From NCBI GenBank assembly GCA_030770545.1, contig CM061091.1, positions 10,534,501 through 10,598,500 of the forward strand: a stretch of DNA of 64,000 nucleotides, in the 5' to 3' direction. The notes beneath the pieces were generated by a model that saw only the letters and a program-made list of their open reading frames with translations, was not told the DNA's origin and did not search any database. Source of the stretch: Macropodus opercularis. Its lineage: Eukaryota > Chordata > Actinopteri > Anabantiformes > Osphronemidae. Shown piece by piece: positions 48,849 to 62,680 of the stretch (positions within the stretch are counted from its first letter, which is position 1; every line of letters starts with the position of its first letter). Position numbers and translations under genes: made by a program.

Positions 48849-50563
48849 GAAATGGTTTCTTTATGTAACCGATGATTCCCAAGGCTAGTTTTTTTTTAAC
48901 CGCATGATTCTGGAACTAGCATAGGCGCAATTCCTGCAGTTTACTTGTTCACTCGCATAACAGATAAAGATAATATCATTTTCTCTATGCTTCTGCAAGA
49001 TCACGAGTTGATGAAAAAAGTATTTTTAATAGACGACAGTGCCCATGTTTTTTCTAAAGCTTTAGTGTTTTTAATACTCTGTTGACAACAATCAATTTGT
49101 AGTTGAATAAGTCATTGTTGTTTTCGACTTTTCATGCGTTTGTTGACATTAAGTATATAACACTGGTCTCAGTGTGACTTCTGTGTTCAATCGAAACTAC
49201 AAGAAAGAGGCCTCTCAGAAAAAGAGAGGCCGTTATTGAACTGGTGAGGTTGTGTTTAAGTATTGTGACGGTCTCAGTTTCTGTTTGAAGTTCACCAGCT
49301 AGAATGTGTGTGTGGGAGTGCCACGCACTCCCACACACACAGACACACATAGCATTAAACTTAGTTCCCAGGGATAGATAACAACTTCTGAATCTGACCT
49401 CTCGCCCCTGCTACCATCCCACCCCCAAAGCCCTGACCAGGCAGAACTGGCTGGATCCACCCGGAATACAACACTGGTAAAACTCAAAGTGATTAAGTAA
49501 GACTTACATAAAATGGCTGCATTCTCTCTCCTGACAACGGCCTATCTGTGACACACACACACACCAACTTGGTCATGGTGGTGGATGGTCACAGACTTCC
49601 ATCAGTGCGGGGGGAAGAGTGTAAGAAACCCTCTGGCAGAGCTTGTGAATGGGAGCACTTTAGAATCAGAACCCAGGTCCCTGAAAATGTATAATGAAAA
49701 CGGTTAGATGGAGGCCTTCTGTTAGTCAGCCACTAATTCCTGGGGGCAAGTTGCACTCAGCAGCTTTTACTCAGCATTAGCTTTTACCTGGAACAGCCTA
49801 GTATGTGCTGCGTGTGTTTTCTTGCTCCCAAGTGTGTGTGTGTGTGTGTGTAAAACTCTTCCTGGTATTGCACGTGCTAATTTATACTCTCGGTGTTTTA
49901 CGCTGCTTCGTGGGAATTGTACGTCTCCGCAGCCTTGAAGGGGAACTGCCGTTGGTGGTGGTGGTGGTGTGCTGCGTTTTTTTCAGGCTGCAGTGGGTTA
50001 TGTAAAACCAACTCCACACAGTAAGGAGTGGGGAGGGAAGAGGTGGAGGCACTGCTACAAACGGGCAGTGCTGGCTGAAAAGAGGGATAAGACAGAGGGG
50101 AGGGCTGCAGCATTTTACCTTCTTACCTTCAGTTTTCTCTCACCACCCCTTCAACTTCTATTTCTCAGCTGCTTCTCCATGCTACACCAGTCCTCCCAGC
50201 AACCAGTCTGTAAAGAAAGCTCGGACTCAGGCAGAGTGTTTGTTTTCACACACGCTGAAACTCAGGTGTCACCAAGGGGCAAGGTCACTATATAGTAGCA
50301 CAGAAATTAATCCGGAGAGTAGGAGGCGCCCACAAACTAGACACTAACTACTCTCCTCATTCACTCCTTTTCTGATTAAATATATTACTTTATGTCATTG
50401 TCATTGCTTTTTAGTATGGGGTAAAATCAGTTTTTATGTTGAGTTGTTGTATTACATAATGATATTTGGTCTTTTTAGAGAGAAAGTGTGACAACAAAGC
50501 TGTGTATTGTGATAGTGAAATTCTGCTGTGTCAGCTGTGTTTCTGATGGTCTATTAGATTAAC

Positions 50564-50600
50564 ACATTTATGACTATTATATTATAATAGTCATAAATGT
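50564..50600. repeat. Perfect 37-bp palindrome
   Basis: The left arm ACATTTATGACTATTATA (18 bases), a single central T at 50582 and an 18-base exact reverse complement ending at 50600. It is AT-rich and could extrude as a cruciform. No poly-U tail or gene context suggests a terminator. Confidence 0.9.
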
Positions 50601-50704
50601 TATAAGACACTTGTAAACAAATACTTTCCTCCAGGAAACAGACAAAACCTTTTTTGCACTACTCTTACAATATGTTATTGTTTCTGCAGTTTCTTACGTC
50701 ACGT

Positions 50705-50795
50705 TTAGTTTCCATCCATTTGTATATCCTATCGTTTTTCCTCTCAAGGGTTGCAGGGGTGCGGGAGCCAGATGCAAGCCTATCACAGTCTATAT
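50705..50795 (+). repeat. Dispersed teleost repeat fragment
   Basis: CCATCCATTTGTATATCCTA, then CTCAAGGGTTGCAGGGGTGC, GGGAGCC and GCCTATCACAGTC. This order resembles the common fish repeat with CCATCCAT...GGGTCGCGGGGGTGCTGGAGCCTATCCCAG. It is diverged and noncoding. Confidence 0.55.
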
Positions 50796-53749
50796 CTTAC
50801 ACATAAAATCTTTAGGCGGTATCACTGGTATGCTATTACATCTATGCTGCATTACGTGTTTCCTTGTGTGTCTCATTTTTGACGTAATTCCGTTCTATCC
50901 ATCTTCTAAACTACCTACTGTGTTTAAGTGTCTAACTCAGTGTACCCTGACTGAATTTCATACCTCAGTGCCCTTTACCCCAGTCTCAGTATGTCCTGTC
51001 CTCCTGCTGTTGCTTATATAAGAGGCTAATAAATAAAATAGAAACACAATACTCCCGCTCTCGCCACAGGATCCTCACACTTACACATGACACTGCCCCA
51101 CAGAGAGGGAACATTTTCCTTTACGCACAAGCAGGTGTGCATTGTTCACACACAAACACGGCTGTAACAACCCGAGTATCATCTCTTTTTATCCGTTCTG
51201 ACCTTAAACGATTTGGGTCAGGCTGTTCTGCTGAAGAAACAGGGCTTAATCTGTAAACAACGGGTTACTTTCAGCTGTGAGCCGCTCTGCACACAGATTA
51301 CACTTGAGCTTTTCCAAAAACAGACAAAGACATTTTTAAAAACACAAGCAAGGTCACCGTCTGTGGCACAGCTTCTCCAGAACCAAAGCCACTTTTTTGC
51401 TGTTTGTTCCATGATTGTAACTGTACTATATCTGTTTTCCAACCCTTGTGATTAATGTTTAATTTTCTGAATGCATTTTATTACATTACATATGACATTC
51501 GGGTTTGTCAGGCTAAAGATAGTGGTTAAATGCTTGCTAGCTTCATGCCCTATTAAACGGGCTGACCTGTGTTCAGTGACATCTTCTCTTATTGCTGCTT
51601 ATCTAGTTTCAGATGTCTGGATTGTTTGCATTGCCTTCTCAAGTACATATTAGATTGTATATGCAAAAGCATGTGTAGCAGAACGATGACTTAAGTAAAG
51701 GAGCTCAAGAAATGTTTAACATGAGACGAGTGACTATACATAAGTAACTAGAAAGTGACCTGACACTGTTCCTGCTACTTGTGACACAAGCTTGGCATTA
51801 GAAGATATCATGGGACGTGAAGTTTGGTATTACATGGTCTCAAGTGGGTCAGGTCCATGTTGGCAACACGTGGGTTATAGGCTGTAAACAGTGTAAGGCC
51901 GTAAAATGTGTTTCTTAACGCACTGATTAGTAAAATTGCTTAAAATCCAGATAAACTAAATTGATTTGAAATTGCCTATGCGGCATGATTTAGCTTTTTG
52001 TGTTCACTGGATTTTTAAAGAGAATACACATTAACCAGACGATGTGTGTCTTGAGCAATGGGAGAAGGGGAACGACTCAAAGGTTGAATGAGAGGACGCG
52101 TTAGGAAGAGAGCAGAGGACAGGGGAAAGCTGCTGAGGTCAGGTGTGTGCTTAGTGCTTGCTCAGTCTCCTTGGTCTGCGATATTTCAGAGCTTGCTGCG
52201 ACACACAGCTCACCCCACTATGAACCTCAGCTCCTGTACGTAACCAGCACTGCCTTCACAAACGAAAAGCGACTTCCTCTCTTTTATTTAAATTTCCTCT
52301 TTGATTAGTCAGTGATCGATTGTCTAGTCCCTGCTGTTGTTGCAGCATCTCTGTCGGAGTGCAGTTATGAAATCACCCTGCAGAGGACTTGTGAGTGCTG
52401 AGAGGGGAAACAGTTTGTGCTGAAGCTGACACCTTTTCCCTGCTCAAAACAGGCCCCAGGCATATAGGGAATATTAAAATCTGAGGGCATGGGTGTGCGT
52501 GCATCATGCACCTATTCCCACCTGTAGTCCCCCAGGAAACAGTGTAACAGTCACTCTTAGCTAATTGCCTGTTTCCACACCCCGTCACTCTCAAAATGTG
52601 TGTCTGGGAGAAGCAGACTCACCTCATGTTTGCTGACTGTAAACTTTTCCCTGTGGATTCACTCGGTGCCTGGTGTGTGCAGGTACTCTGCTCGCTGCTG
52701 TAAATGTTTTGTAAACATAGTTGTTAATGTCCAGCCTGCTGGTTATGTAATGACCTATGATGTGGAAAATCAAGAAAAGTGGAATGTAGTCATGTGGCAC
52801 ATACAGCGACGTGTGTCTGAATTTGCTCGTGGGGCCTGACTCCAGCTCTGGTTTTGTCATCACCCACTAAAATCTTCTTTCATTCTTTAGGGTCTCTGGA
52901 ACATTTTGCTGACCTTTATTCTCACATTACTTATCCCACTCCCATCAGTGCTGTGTGAATAGGTAAATAGACTGGCAGGGAGAGCAGAGATCTCATGTGT
53001 GCCAAATAGATGCATCCACTTGTCCATCTGTCCCTTTTCCATGGCTGCAAATCACTATCACCATGGATATTTCCACAAATAGAGCATCCGTTGAATAATT
53101 GCACCCAGTGCATTAGAAGCAAGTACACATTCACACACAGACGCACTAATGTCATACCTGAAGTGAGACAATGAGCTTCCTCCCTTCTGGGCTCCTCACA
53201 TACTGTGCCTGACCCACTTTGAGTGTTTCAGTGTGACATAGAACATAAGTGCAAACACAGAACAAAATAGTTGTGTGATTGGAAACTGGGTCAAGACTGA
53301 GCTAGAACACACTACAGTTTACCAAAGTTTCCATGACTTCAGAGAACTGAATGGGTCAGGGTCTGGCATTAAAAAATTTAAAGTAATACAACAAAGTTTG
53401 GAAAATGTTGGGGTTTTTTTACAACTAACCATTAAAAACAAATAAAACATGTTAAAAGAGGAAATTCGTATTTCTAATAAATATCTTTTCAAACACTGCC
53501 CCTAGTAACGTAACACATAATATCTACTTTCTATTATAGCATGGTTTCTATTGAATACGTTTACGAGCATAGTAAAGACAAATCAAAAACTGATTGCATT
53601 GACAAATGCCAGCAGTATCAGTTTCAAGAATCCAGGGCGATCCTGAGAGGGGAAGGCAGGGTATTCTGTTGACTCAGATTCCCCAGGAGAGTTGAAGACT
53701 TCCTCACATACTCTGAGGTAAACTCGCTGAACTTTAAAGCAGTAGGCCA

Positions 53750-54062
53750 CTGTATTGTTTCATGTTTTTATTGGACATAACATGTAAATATTCTTAGCGC
53801 AGTGTGGGAAAAGTATGTGAACCCCTAGGCTAATGACTTCCCCAAGAGCTAATTGGAGCCAGGAGTCGGCCAATCTGCACTGTCAATGTTTGCATGTTAT
53901 GTTCAATAAAAACATGAAAACATATAATGTTTGTGCAGTAGTAGTTTAAGCAGACTGTGTTTTTCTATTGTTGTGACTTCAATGAAGATCCGAACACATT
54001 TTATGACCAATTTATGTAGAAATACATGCAATCCCAAAAGATTATACTTTTTCTTGCAACTG
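53750..54062. mobile_element. Tc1/mariner-like nonautonomous element, 5' truncated
   Basis: The right end reads TTTATGTAGAAATAC, then a CCAAAAGATTATACTTTTTC block, and finishes TTGCAACTG at 54062, followed by TA as expected for a Tc1 target site. About 200 bases of right terminal inverted repeat are present. The inner part, CATGTTATGTTCAATAAAAA (53893-53916 with CATG), is inverted at 53761-53784 with 23 of 24 matches. Between them AAAGTATGTGAACCCCTAGG resembles the known subterminal motif of fish Tc1-like elements. The outer left repeat is missing, and no transposase frame remains. Confidence 0.65.
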
Positions 54063-57000
54063 TACATAATAACTTATTGTTTCTTATTGTTTCAGTAATA
54101 ATTATTGTTTCAGTAATGCTGTTAAGACCTCTGACAAGATGACACAGGATGGTTTCAGTGCTTCACATGTGTGGACTGCTGCTTCTGTGTAAGCTCACAT
54201 TTGTTGGTTTTTAAATGTATTTGATGCCTTATTGATGACAATATGTTGTGTTGTACCACCAGGTCCCATTTTCAGTGTGCAAGTGTCTTCAGTTTCAATT
54301 CTTCACTGACAATGCTACATAAGGCTGAGTTTGAACTAACTACCAACAACAACACCTTCCTTGGCCAGAGCACATTCTTGGTGGCTATGACATGTCTCCT
54401 TGGTTAAAACACCCGTCTGACTCATAAAAACCCCCAATTAGTTTCATCAACCTTTTTCTTTCACCACCTGAGTGCCAGCCAGCACTTCCACTTCACTTTA
54501 TTTCTCAGAAAATCTCAGCTCTTCACTTTCTCACAGTGCTCAGGCTTAAGCTTCTCAAAATAAAACCTCACCGAAACAGACAACGCTATAGGAGCTGAGG
54601 GGTGACATCGCATAGGCAGGAGCACATTAAAAGCCTCTGCTCACTGACACACATGGGAACATAAGCACTTAAAGGAGAAAGGGAAATGAGTCTCAGATGT
54701 ACTGTACGTGCATCCACTGTTACTATTAGTCTGATAAAGCTGAGATGATGAAAGTGGGTCTGCAATGAAAAGACAGGCACCAACGATGTATGTGCCGATG
54801 CTGCTGGACATGGCTGTAGGTTCGTCTTACATTGCATCATTGCATGGATTGTGTCTGTTGAGGTCGGTGTGCCGATGTGCTCACCACCTGCAGGCAGGAG
54901 ATGTTCTGCTTGTCTGCACACATAAACCTGTCGCCACAGAGAATGGTTTTTTATTTATTTATTTATTCCTGTTGGACCCTTGGGTCCTTATTAGCACTTT
55001 TGTGAATTAATTCCCATAACACACAACATCCTGGAGCCTCAACACATATACAACAACAAAAGCACACATTTAAATCATTTACTATATTTTTCCTATTTCT
55101 CTTTCGGATGTTTGTGTGAACCATCTTCCATTTGACATGGGCACTTTCCACAATTCTTTACCAAGTAAAATTTATTCATTAAACTTGTCTCTAGGCCACA
55201 AACGTTCTCCTCTCTGCAAATGGGATTAGGTGATATTTGCTCATGCACAGTCAGTGAGAACAGCACATATGCATGCTAATAGCCTCAGGCTCTTACTTTC
55301 ACACTGGGCTCATTCACCTTCAAATGTGATAGCACTAAAGGTGAAAACACTGTAGTCGTTTTTAGAAACTTGGCATTTTGATGAAGTCTAAAACAGATGA
55401 AAATATCGGTGCATGTGTCTTTTATTCTAACACAGGACGACAGAGACTGAAGACAATTCAAAGACAGAGGGAGCTTGTCAGTGACAGTTCATAATCTCAA
55501 GGTGTCATCCTGTGTGTGCCTGGATGCACTGCAGGTGACTAGCAGACTAGTTTGTACTTTCTACAGTAAACAAAGCCGCCACTCCACATCAGATATTTGT
55601 GTGGCTCACGGCTCCTCTGCAGTTTAAAAAGGAACACAGCCCACAGAGTTGAGCTGCTCATGCGTGACTAAGACGAGTTATGCAATTAAACAGATACGGA
55701 CACGGATTTCTGTCTTATCTGTCACTTATCAAGTAAATCAGCGGTGTGGTATGTATTATTCAACCTCGTCAGAAAGTAAAATAATGAGATACAGTACATC
55801 CAGTTTATTGTCAACATTATTTATTAACAGCAAACGTGCGTGTCTTGTCTGTAAATAAAAAAGGATTCAGTCCAAGAAATAGCCTGACACATAAACTCAA
55901 TAACGGCCCATTCATCCATTAATTGTTTTGTTTGTGTGTTGTTGTTTTTTTTCATAATAAAGTCACCTGAGCGTCACTGCAATAACCAAGCAAACAACCT
56001 TTGCAGACCGTAAGCCGGTTCACTTTATGTGAACAAAGTGATTTTGATCCTAATACAATTTGTTGACATAAAGGGTGAAAAGAATGCAAAGAGAATTTAT
56101 AATATTTTATTTTATTATTATTATCATACTTCCAGGCTGGTTGTGCAGTGTTGGGTTTATTGTGCACATACGGTCATTCATACTTCACCAGCTATAAATA
56201 GATCACATCCATGCACACGGTCATAGCAAACCCCATGTATTGATTTGTTTCATCACTTCTGGAACATCTATGCTGTGACATCACGGGAGGCGCGTTCATT
56301 AGAGAAGTGGTTCACCGGGCTATAGAGGAGAGAAGTGGTAGCCTCTGTCACTCACTCTTATGTAACCACTGGAGTGTGATACATTCCCTCTATCCCACAT
56401 TCTGACAAGCTCTTAAAGGGATTTTTGGGTGAACTCTGCACCAGCCAATCTCCCAATCTAATCCTTCTTGATAGGAGTTATGCAGGCTGCAAAGAAGTGT
56501 TCAGCAAATGCAAAGAAGAGCCATAATCCCGTTTTATTTTTTATTATGCAATACTTTTTCTAAGCGGTGCAGAGGAGCAGAGATGAAGTGAACTGCAGTG
56601 ACCTATCCACCACAAAACCAAGCTCCAAGCTATCAGCCCACACTAGGGTGTTCTGTGGAGCATGTGGTGCAGCTGGGGAAACACATACGCACATAAACAC
56701 ACACGTGCGCGCGCACTCACGCACACACTCCAGTCTCCAAATTACCCAATGAATGTACACCTCAGTCGGTCTGAGAGCTATAGCATTCCATGGTACAGGA
56801 TTACATGTTTTTGCAAAACAACCCTCAGCTCTGCGTCCCCTGATAAATGAATGATGCAGTGCAGCAGGCCTGCAAGGTGTTTTGACACTTGCTGCCCTAT
56901 CACATTATCCATTGTTGTACAGGTTAATGATTGCAGCTTTACACAGGTCAGTCGATAGACTATCACAGACCTGATTGTTGTATGTCTCTCATATCCTTCC

Positions 57001-58809
57001 AGAAGGTATATTAACCTCCGAAATCTCAATGTTGCCCATTTTGAAGGTTTATTTCACAAACGTACCCATTTATGCAGCAGGTATCCTGTGGTGTCAGCCT
57101 ACAGATCTGGAAATAGCCAATCCAGCCAGAGAACTGGAGAACCGTTTTATGCAATTGCATTGTATTCGTGTGCAGGGGTGAGCTGATGGCAGTGATAGTT
57201 TAGCTAGATCCGCCAAAGACTGGCCAGAGAGACCCCCCCCCCTCCGATTAGACCTGCCACTCTGCCAGTAGAACCGAACATTGTGTCCTTTTTCCGTGCT
57301 GCATCGATCTGCAGTGACAGACACACAGAGCCAGAGCAGTGAGGCCGAGGAATCAGCTGCAGCACTTTTTATCAACCGCTGTAGCATTTAACAGACAGGT
57401 CTGACCTATGCTGCAAGCGTCCATACACTTGGCTCGCTGTGTTCCACACCGGGCCATTATTGCTACGCATCAACTGTCTGTAGTTTTCCTCAGGTTAGCC
57501 GGTGGGAAACTGAGGAGGAGTGGAGGCGAGCACGCTGAGCAATATGTTTGTGTTCGAGGCTTAGCCGTGATTAATGGAGAGTGCTGCTGTTCAGTGGCCG
57601 TAACCCACTGTGAGAAAAGAGACCAATGAACCTTATATGTAATAGCGTTGCCACCCAATGCACCATAAAGGCTACTATAGCTGATGGGGACTAGCCAGAT
57701 CTGCAGAAGGTCAGCAATTGGAAATACCATATGTCTGTGTGAAAGAAAGTCTGAGAGGACAGAGAAACATAGCATTACATAATTTGAAATTGTTGCAGGT
57801 CTTCTAGATGGGAACAGCAACATGACCTTGACTTGCATAAATACACACAAGCACAGACGGATACACACTGTCTTCCCCCCAAAAAACTAAAAAAACAGTA
57901 AAATGCACTGAGTGATGCACTGAGTGAGTGATTCATTGACATTATAAACATATAGATAATTAGCAGCAGAAACATCTGATACAGGACCAAAAACATGGAA
58001 AAAAACTGACTGAGAGAGACAAAAAAGAGTTATGAGAAATGTTCAGAAAGCAGAGTACTGATAATAATGACACAGGATGTCCTTGATCTTATTTGAAATC
58101 CAAATATTATGAGTAATGAAACCTTGTAGACAGTAAAAAGAGAGAAAAATGACAGAGGCATGGGAGTAAAATTACCACACATCTAGATAACAGAGACAAC
58201 ACGTAGCATTTAAAATGACAGCTGTGTATCTAACACTGCGTATCTCTGTCTGTCGTCATCGTACTTTTCTGGACAGTATGTTCTTGCTGCAAATATAACA
58301 ACTTTATGGCACTCAGACATTGAACGGTGAGATTCTCCGGTCTTTGTTCTGTCACTTATGTAGAAGAAATTAAGGGCAGCACTGACCTTGTTTTGTAATC
58401 TTTATGACTTTATGACCATGATGCCACAAAGTGATCAGACCTAGATTAATTTTACTCCTTAAGTGGAGGTCGAACTCCTACTAAAGGCATGGAAATCGCT
58501 TTTTTCTTGTTGAAGACGTTGGAAGTTCTTATTAAGATGATGGGATGCATGGATAGTGTATAAGAAATAGCATATGTAACGTACGACCACATGATAGCAC
58601 AATTTCAGGTGTCTAAATGTGCGCAGGCATGCTTGTCTAGTCTAACTAAAGCTACAGCTAAATTTAAATCCGATTAGTTCATGGTTGTGCTATCCAAAAA
58701 TACCCTGTCACGAACTAGGAAATCAGACCTGGACCTAGCATATATTATATCAACATGCTGAATGATTTTAAACGCACCTACATGCAGGTTAGAAAACGTA
58801 CTAACGTTA

Positions 58810-58832
58810 AGAAACTTTCTAAGAAAGTTTCT
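58810..58832. repeat. 11-bp inverted repeat with one-base centre
   Basis: AGAAACTTTCT at 58810-58820 and AGAAAGTTTCT at 58822-58832 are exact reverse complements around one A. GAAA/TTTC spacing faintly resembles interferon-response motifs, but no target gene is near. Confidence 0.8.
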
Positions 58833-60842
58833 GATCCTCTTACATCACCACCAAACACCCGGTTTTATCTCTGACTCCATACAACCAAATTTAATCACAT
58901 CACAACACACACACACACAGATAACCTAATAATTTCTCTACAGAACATCCTGAGAATTGACAGCATATTATATTGTTTGTCTGAGAGCAGGAGGCAGACA
59001 AAACAGGTTACATCACATCGTAGGAAGGATTCCTCATGCACCTACATACACGCACAACAAAGAGCCCTGTGGCTCTTAGGATGAGAGGGCAGCAAAAAAG
59101 GCAGATGCTGTTGTCAGCTTCCAAAGTTGCTGTAACACAGGTGTGTTGGTTAAACAGGTCAACACCTAAGATCTGTAGCGCTGTTGCTGACACTGCATTC
59201 TTTTTGTTCTCCGAAATCTGCATTTCGCGCACAAAAGACATTTATATCTAAACTCCTTTTTGGCTGTGTCAGTAGGCTTTGTTTATAGCATCCTCCTCTT
59301 CATTGGGCAGTGACCGTAGAATGCAAATTTCCCGCAACCCACCACTTAGTTAATGATTTCAAACAGAACTAATGGATAGAGAATATGATGTTGCATTTGC
59401 TCTGTAAACACACTCGAGCAGACCTCAACACAGAAACAAAAACAATTAAATAATCATACTATACATGAATATCCACTCCACAGTAAATCATTCAAACAAC
59501 TGAATGACAAAAGGCCTGCCCTGTCAGATGTCATAGAGACCTGGAACTGTGGAGTTGTTTCTTCATGCATTAAGCCTGTCTTGCCTATGAGCAGTGGTGT
59601 TTGCACATCCTCTGTGCTGACACATAAAGAGAGAAGTGTCCTGGAACAGAAAGTATTGACATCAGTTAATTGGTGTGTGGAGGCTCACATCAAACCTGTA
59701 GGAGAGGCTGAGAGAAATGTAGGAGTGAAACAGTCTAGGAGCACAGAGGAAGACCCTGCAAATCATTACCTAGACTGTAAATCAAACATGAAGAGTGTCA
59801 TGATATGTACATGTTTCGTCACTGGAGACAAACAATTTTATAAACACGAAATGGATGTCTTATATTGGTGCTACAGTATGTAGTAGCTACTGTGATTACA
59901 GAGGGCCAAATGTCAGGTCAGTGAAATAATGACAGTGCAAGAACTTGTGCCCTGACTTGACCCGTCCACTGGACTGACAGGTCCAGTGGCTGCCAGGCTG
60001 TAACACAGTGTAACATCAGACACAGTAGATGCCTCAGAGATCAGCACCAATGATCATACATATCTGCTGATGTTTTGGACAGCAGGTCATATAAATTCTC
60101 TAAGTTGTGTTGTGTAATGTTATCTAACTGCACTGACTGAGATCATGCTGTTGTTTTTGTCAGAACACTGCCCTCACGGATTATCCTTACTTATACTCCA
60201 GACTTCAAAGCCCATCAATTAACCACAGACAAGACTAAAAATACAATGATTTCCTTGTTTCCTAATTGGTCCAATCAGATAACACAGAATACACAGATGA
60301 TCTAAATTCTGTAGTAGTAGACTGGTCACTCTTCACCGACTACAGACGCAAACAGATATACATCACTGTTTTCATTTCAGTTTAAACATGTCAGTCTGTC
60401 CAGGTGCCAGCAACCTGTCATGTGACAGGAAGATTGAGACAGATGTGACAAGTACTGGCAGGGGTAAAGTGGCACACACTGTGCAATAGTGGAAGGTCTT
60501 GGAGAGCACATAGTGGTTTTAGAAATTCGTCTCAGGCATTTATACAAAAGGGAACTTTATAAAAAACCCACCCATGCCATTAAAAAAGCATTATAAACAT
60601 TTACAGTGAGAATGACAGAATCACAGGACCTAGATGTGCAGGTCCAGGACACATGAATACATTTCAGTGAGTGCTGCAGAAAATGAGTTGTGCTAGGGCT
60701 GATCCCAAAGAAACAAAATGTAAATGCAGCTCTGATTTGCGATGGGGAAAGACAGAGAGGTGGTGGCAGTGGACTCTAATAAGTGTGGGTCTGAAATACG
60801 GACAGGCCAACACAGAGCAGGCTCCTCCCCGCTAGGCCTGGC

Positions 60843-61066
60843 CTATATTAACTCTCCATGGAGCTCCACCTCATAACCAGAGGCACATGGAGTAGGATAA
60901 CACACTAACAATGCTCTGAGAATACACTCACATACCTATGCTGAAAACTCTCCACCTGTCGGGCTCTTGGACTAGCGGTTTTGGATATACTGTATCATTT
61001 CTCTTGAATGGACTACTACCTTCTTTAAAATGCTGCTCCGGTCAGTCGAGGAGAACTTCAGCCTTG
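60843..61066 (+). promoter_or_regulatory. Candidate TATA promoter and first exon of an unrecognised gene
   Basis: A GC-rich GGCTCCTCCCC lies just before CCTATATTAA (TATA-like) near 60842-60851. About 215 bases later comes a strong donor, CTTG|GTAAGTGA, with the exon ending at 61066. Two ATGs reach this donor in open frames: one at 60938 (43 codons, phase 0) and one at 61030 (12 codons plus one base, reading MLLRSVEENFSL). Neither peptide is recognised. The arrangement suits a tissue-specific first exon but could be chance. Confidence 0.3.
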
Positions 61067-61959
61067 GTAAGTGACAAGAAGGTTAGAGAACCAGAGATGA
61101 ATGTGAAATACTTGTGACGTTTTAGTTTCCCTTGGATTTAGGTAAAACAGAGAACTTTTTGAGGTGGAAAAAACAGCCATTACAACAACATCAAAGTCAG
61201 CAAGAAGACAGCAAATACAGAAATAAAACTAAGACACATTTAAATGCTGCAGGTAGACCTGTGTGCGTATGAGTGCAAGTGTCATACCTTCATCAGTAGC
61301 ACATGAAAACAGTACTGTATGAGCATAATCCCTAATTTGCCAACAAATGATAGTCTGTGTTACACAGAAAACGCCCCAGAGAAAGGGAGCTGATCTCTTT
61401 TCGTTCATCTTGTGAGAACGCCCGACGCTGTGTCTGCAAATGTTATTTTTAATCATTAATGTGGCCTCAATCAGAAGCAATCAGTGCGACTTGTGAACGA
61501 AGCACCAGAGACCAGTTGGAGGCAGTCATTTTATCTTATCTAATAAACAACAACTCACTTGTACCCTTTCCAGCTTGTTGCCAATCTGTGTTTTGCCATT
61601 TAAGGTGGCAGTGATACCCTCTTCAAAATACATGAATTTAATTACCGGTAGAACAAAAAACAGTGTATGGCTCCCAGTTTGACCTCTGACCTTCATGTAG
61701 AGGCGGTCCAAACTGAAACCATAATGTTAAAGGAGATCCTTTCATTGCGATTTTTTAAACCCAATAGAAACTTGTTCAAGTGTCTTATTTCTATTAAAAC
61801 AATACAATACCTTGATTAGAAATACTCTAGAGTCATTTTTGACTAAAATCTAGTCAGTAGGTTAGGAGACGCTGTGCATTACAGTGCATTGGCTGTTACA
61901 TAACTTGATGCATGGCACTATCACGGTAAGTCGCGCAGTAGCTATCAGTGTAAGAGCAC

Positions 61960-62680
61960 GACCACTTATTTCCCAACAACTCTGTCTCTGTCCTGATAAT
62001 AAGCCGGACAATCGCACTCCGAATCTGTCGCATCCCGCTCAGTCCGCATGCAGTTCCTGTTCTCCATCGCAGAGCCCATCCCGGCCTGTGAGAGCCATCT
62101 GCAATCTCGGGCACATGGGTCCTCACATGGTTTGTCTGCGGATGCTGATGCAGACTGCTGCGGCTGTGATGCTGCTTTTCGCCCGCCCATCCGTCCCTTC
62201 GCAGCATCCACAGTGAGGGAGGACCAGACGCCGTATAGGATCCCACTCAGCAATTAGGACGGCAGATCTTTGTAAGCAGAAAAAAAGCGCCTTCCTTAAT
62301 CCCTTGTTTTGCTCGGGATGCGTAAGCGTCTCGGAGATCAAATGTGAGGGAAACACCCTGCGCGGATCGCTGCCAGATGGACTTTCTAAATTCGCAAGCC
62401 GCAGTGGGTGACCTGTCCAAGGGATATTTCACACGGGCGAAACTGCGTGACATAATCTAACAGTCGCAAACAAATCGAGAAAGGTGTACATGTAGGCTAT
62501 GTAAAATAATATGTATGTTGTGCGAAAGAGCAAAACTGACCTGGCCACGGACAGTGAAGAGAATGTCTTTTCAATTACTGCAACAATTGATAGTTTGTTC
62601 TCTTAAAAAATTAAAAATGGGAAACGGTAAAAACGAATAAAAAGAAGAACCTAATCAGTGGGCTCTCTAATCCAGGTAAG
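61960..62680. promoter_or_regulatory. CpG-rich candidate promoter region
   Basis: CpG density rises sharply at 61960-62460 compared with the preceding 12 kb. A strong plus-strand donor, CCAG|GTAAGATC, ends a possible exon at 62675. Open frames cross the region on both strands, but their residues match no family I know, so I do not call a protein. It may be a noncoding first exon or a CpG island. Confidence 0.3.

Larger units (their letters stand above)
48860..60840. other. 12-kb region with no recognised gene
   Basis: No exon on either strand shows a family motif or credible splice context. Repeat relics within it are listed separately. Small microsatellites include TG at about 49833-49850 and CA/GC around 56692-56725, with a C10 run near 57225-57242. 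Many open frames under 140 residues are present but look random. Confidence 0.5.

Noticed and set aside
49132..49487. Minus-strand frames near a GTGTGTGGGAGTGC / GCACTCCCACACAC inverted repeat
   Set aside because: The inverted repeat at about 49308-49340 is largely simple CA/TG sequence, and the frames have no family resemblance.
61896..62253. Open frames of 95-116 residues on the minus strand in a CpG-rich block
   Set aside because: The residues match no family I know, and frames in GC-rich DNA stay open by chance. I kept only the CpG-rich region as a feature.
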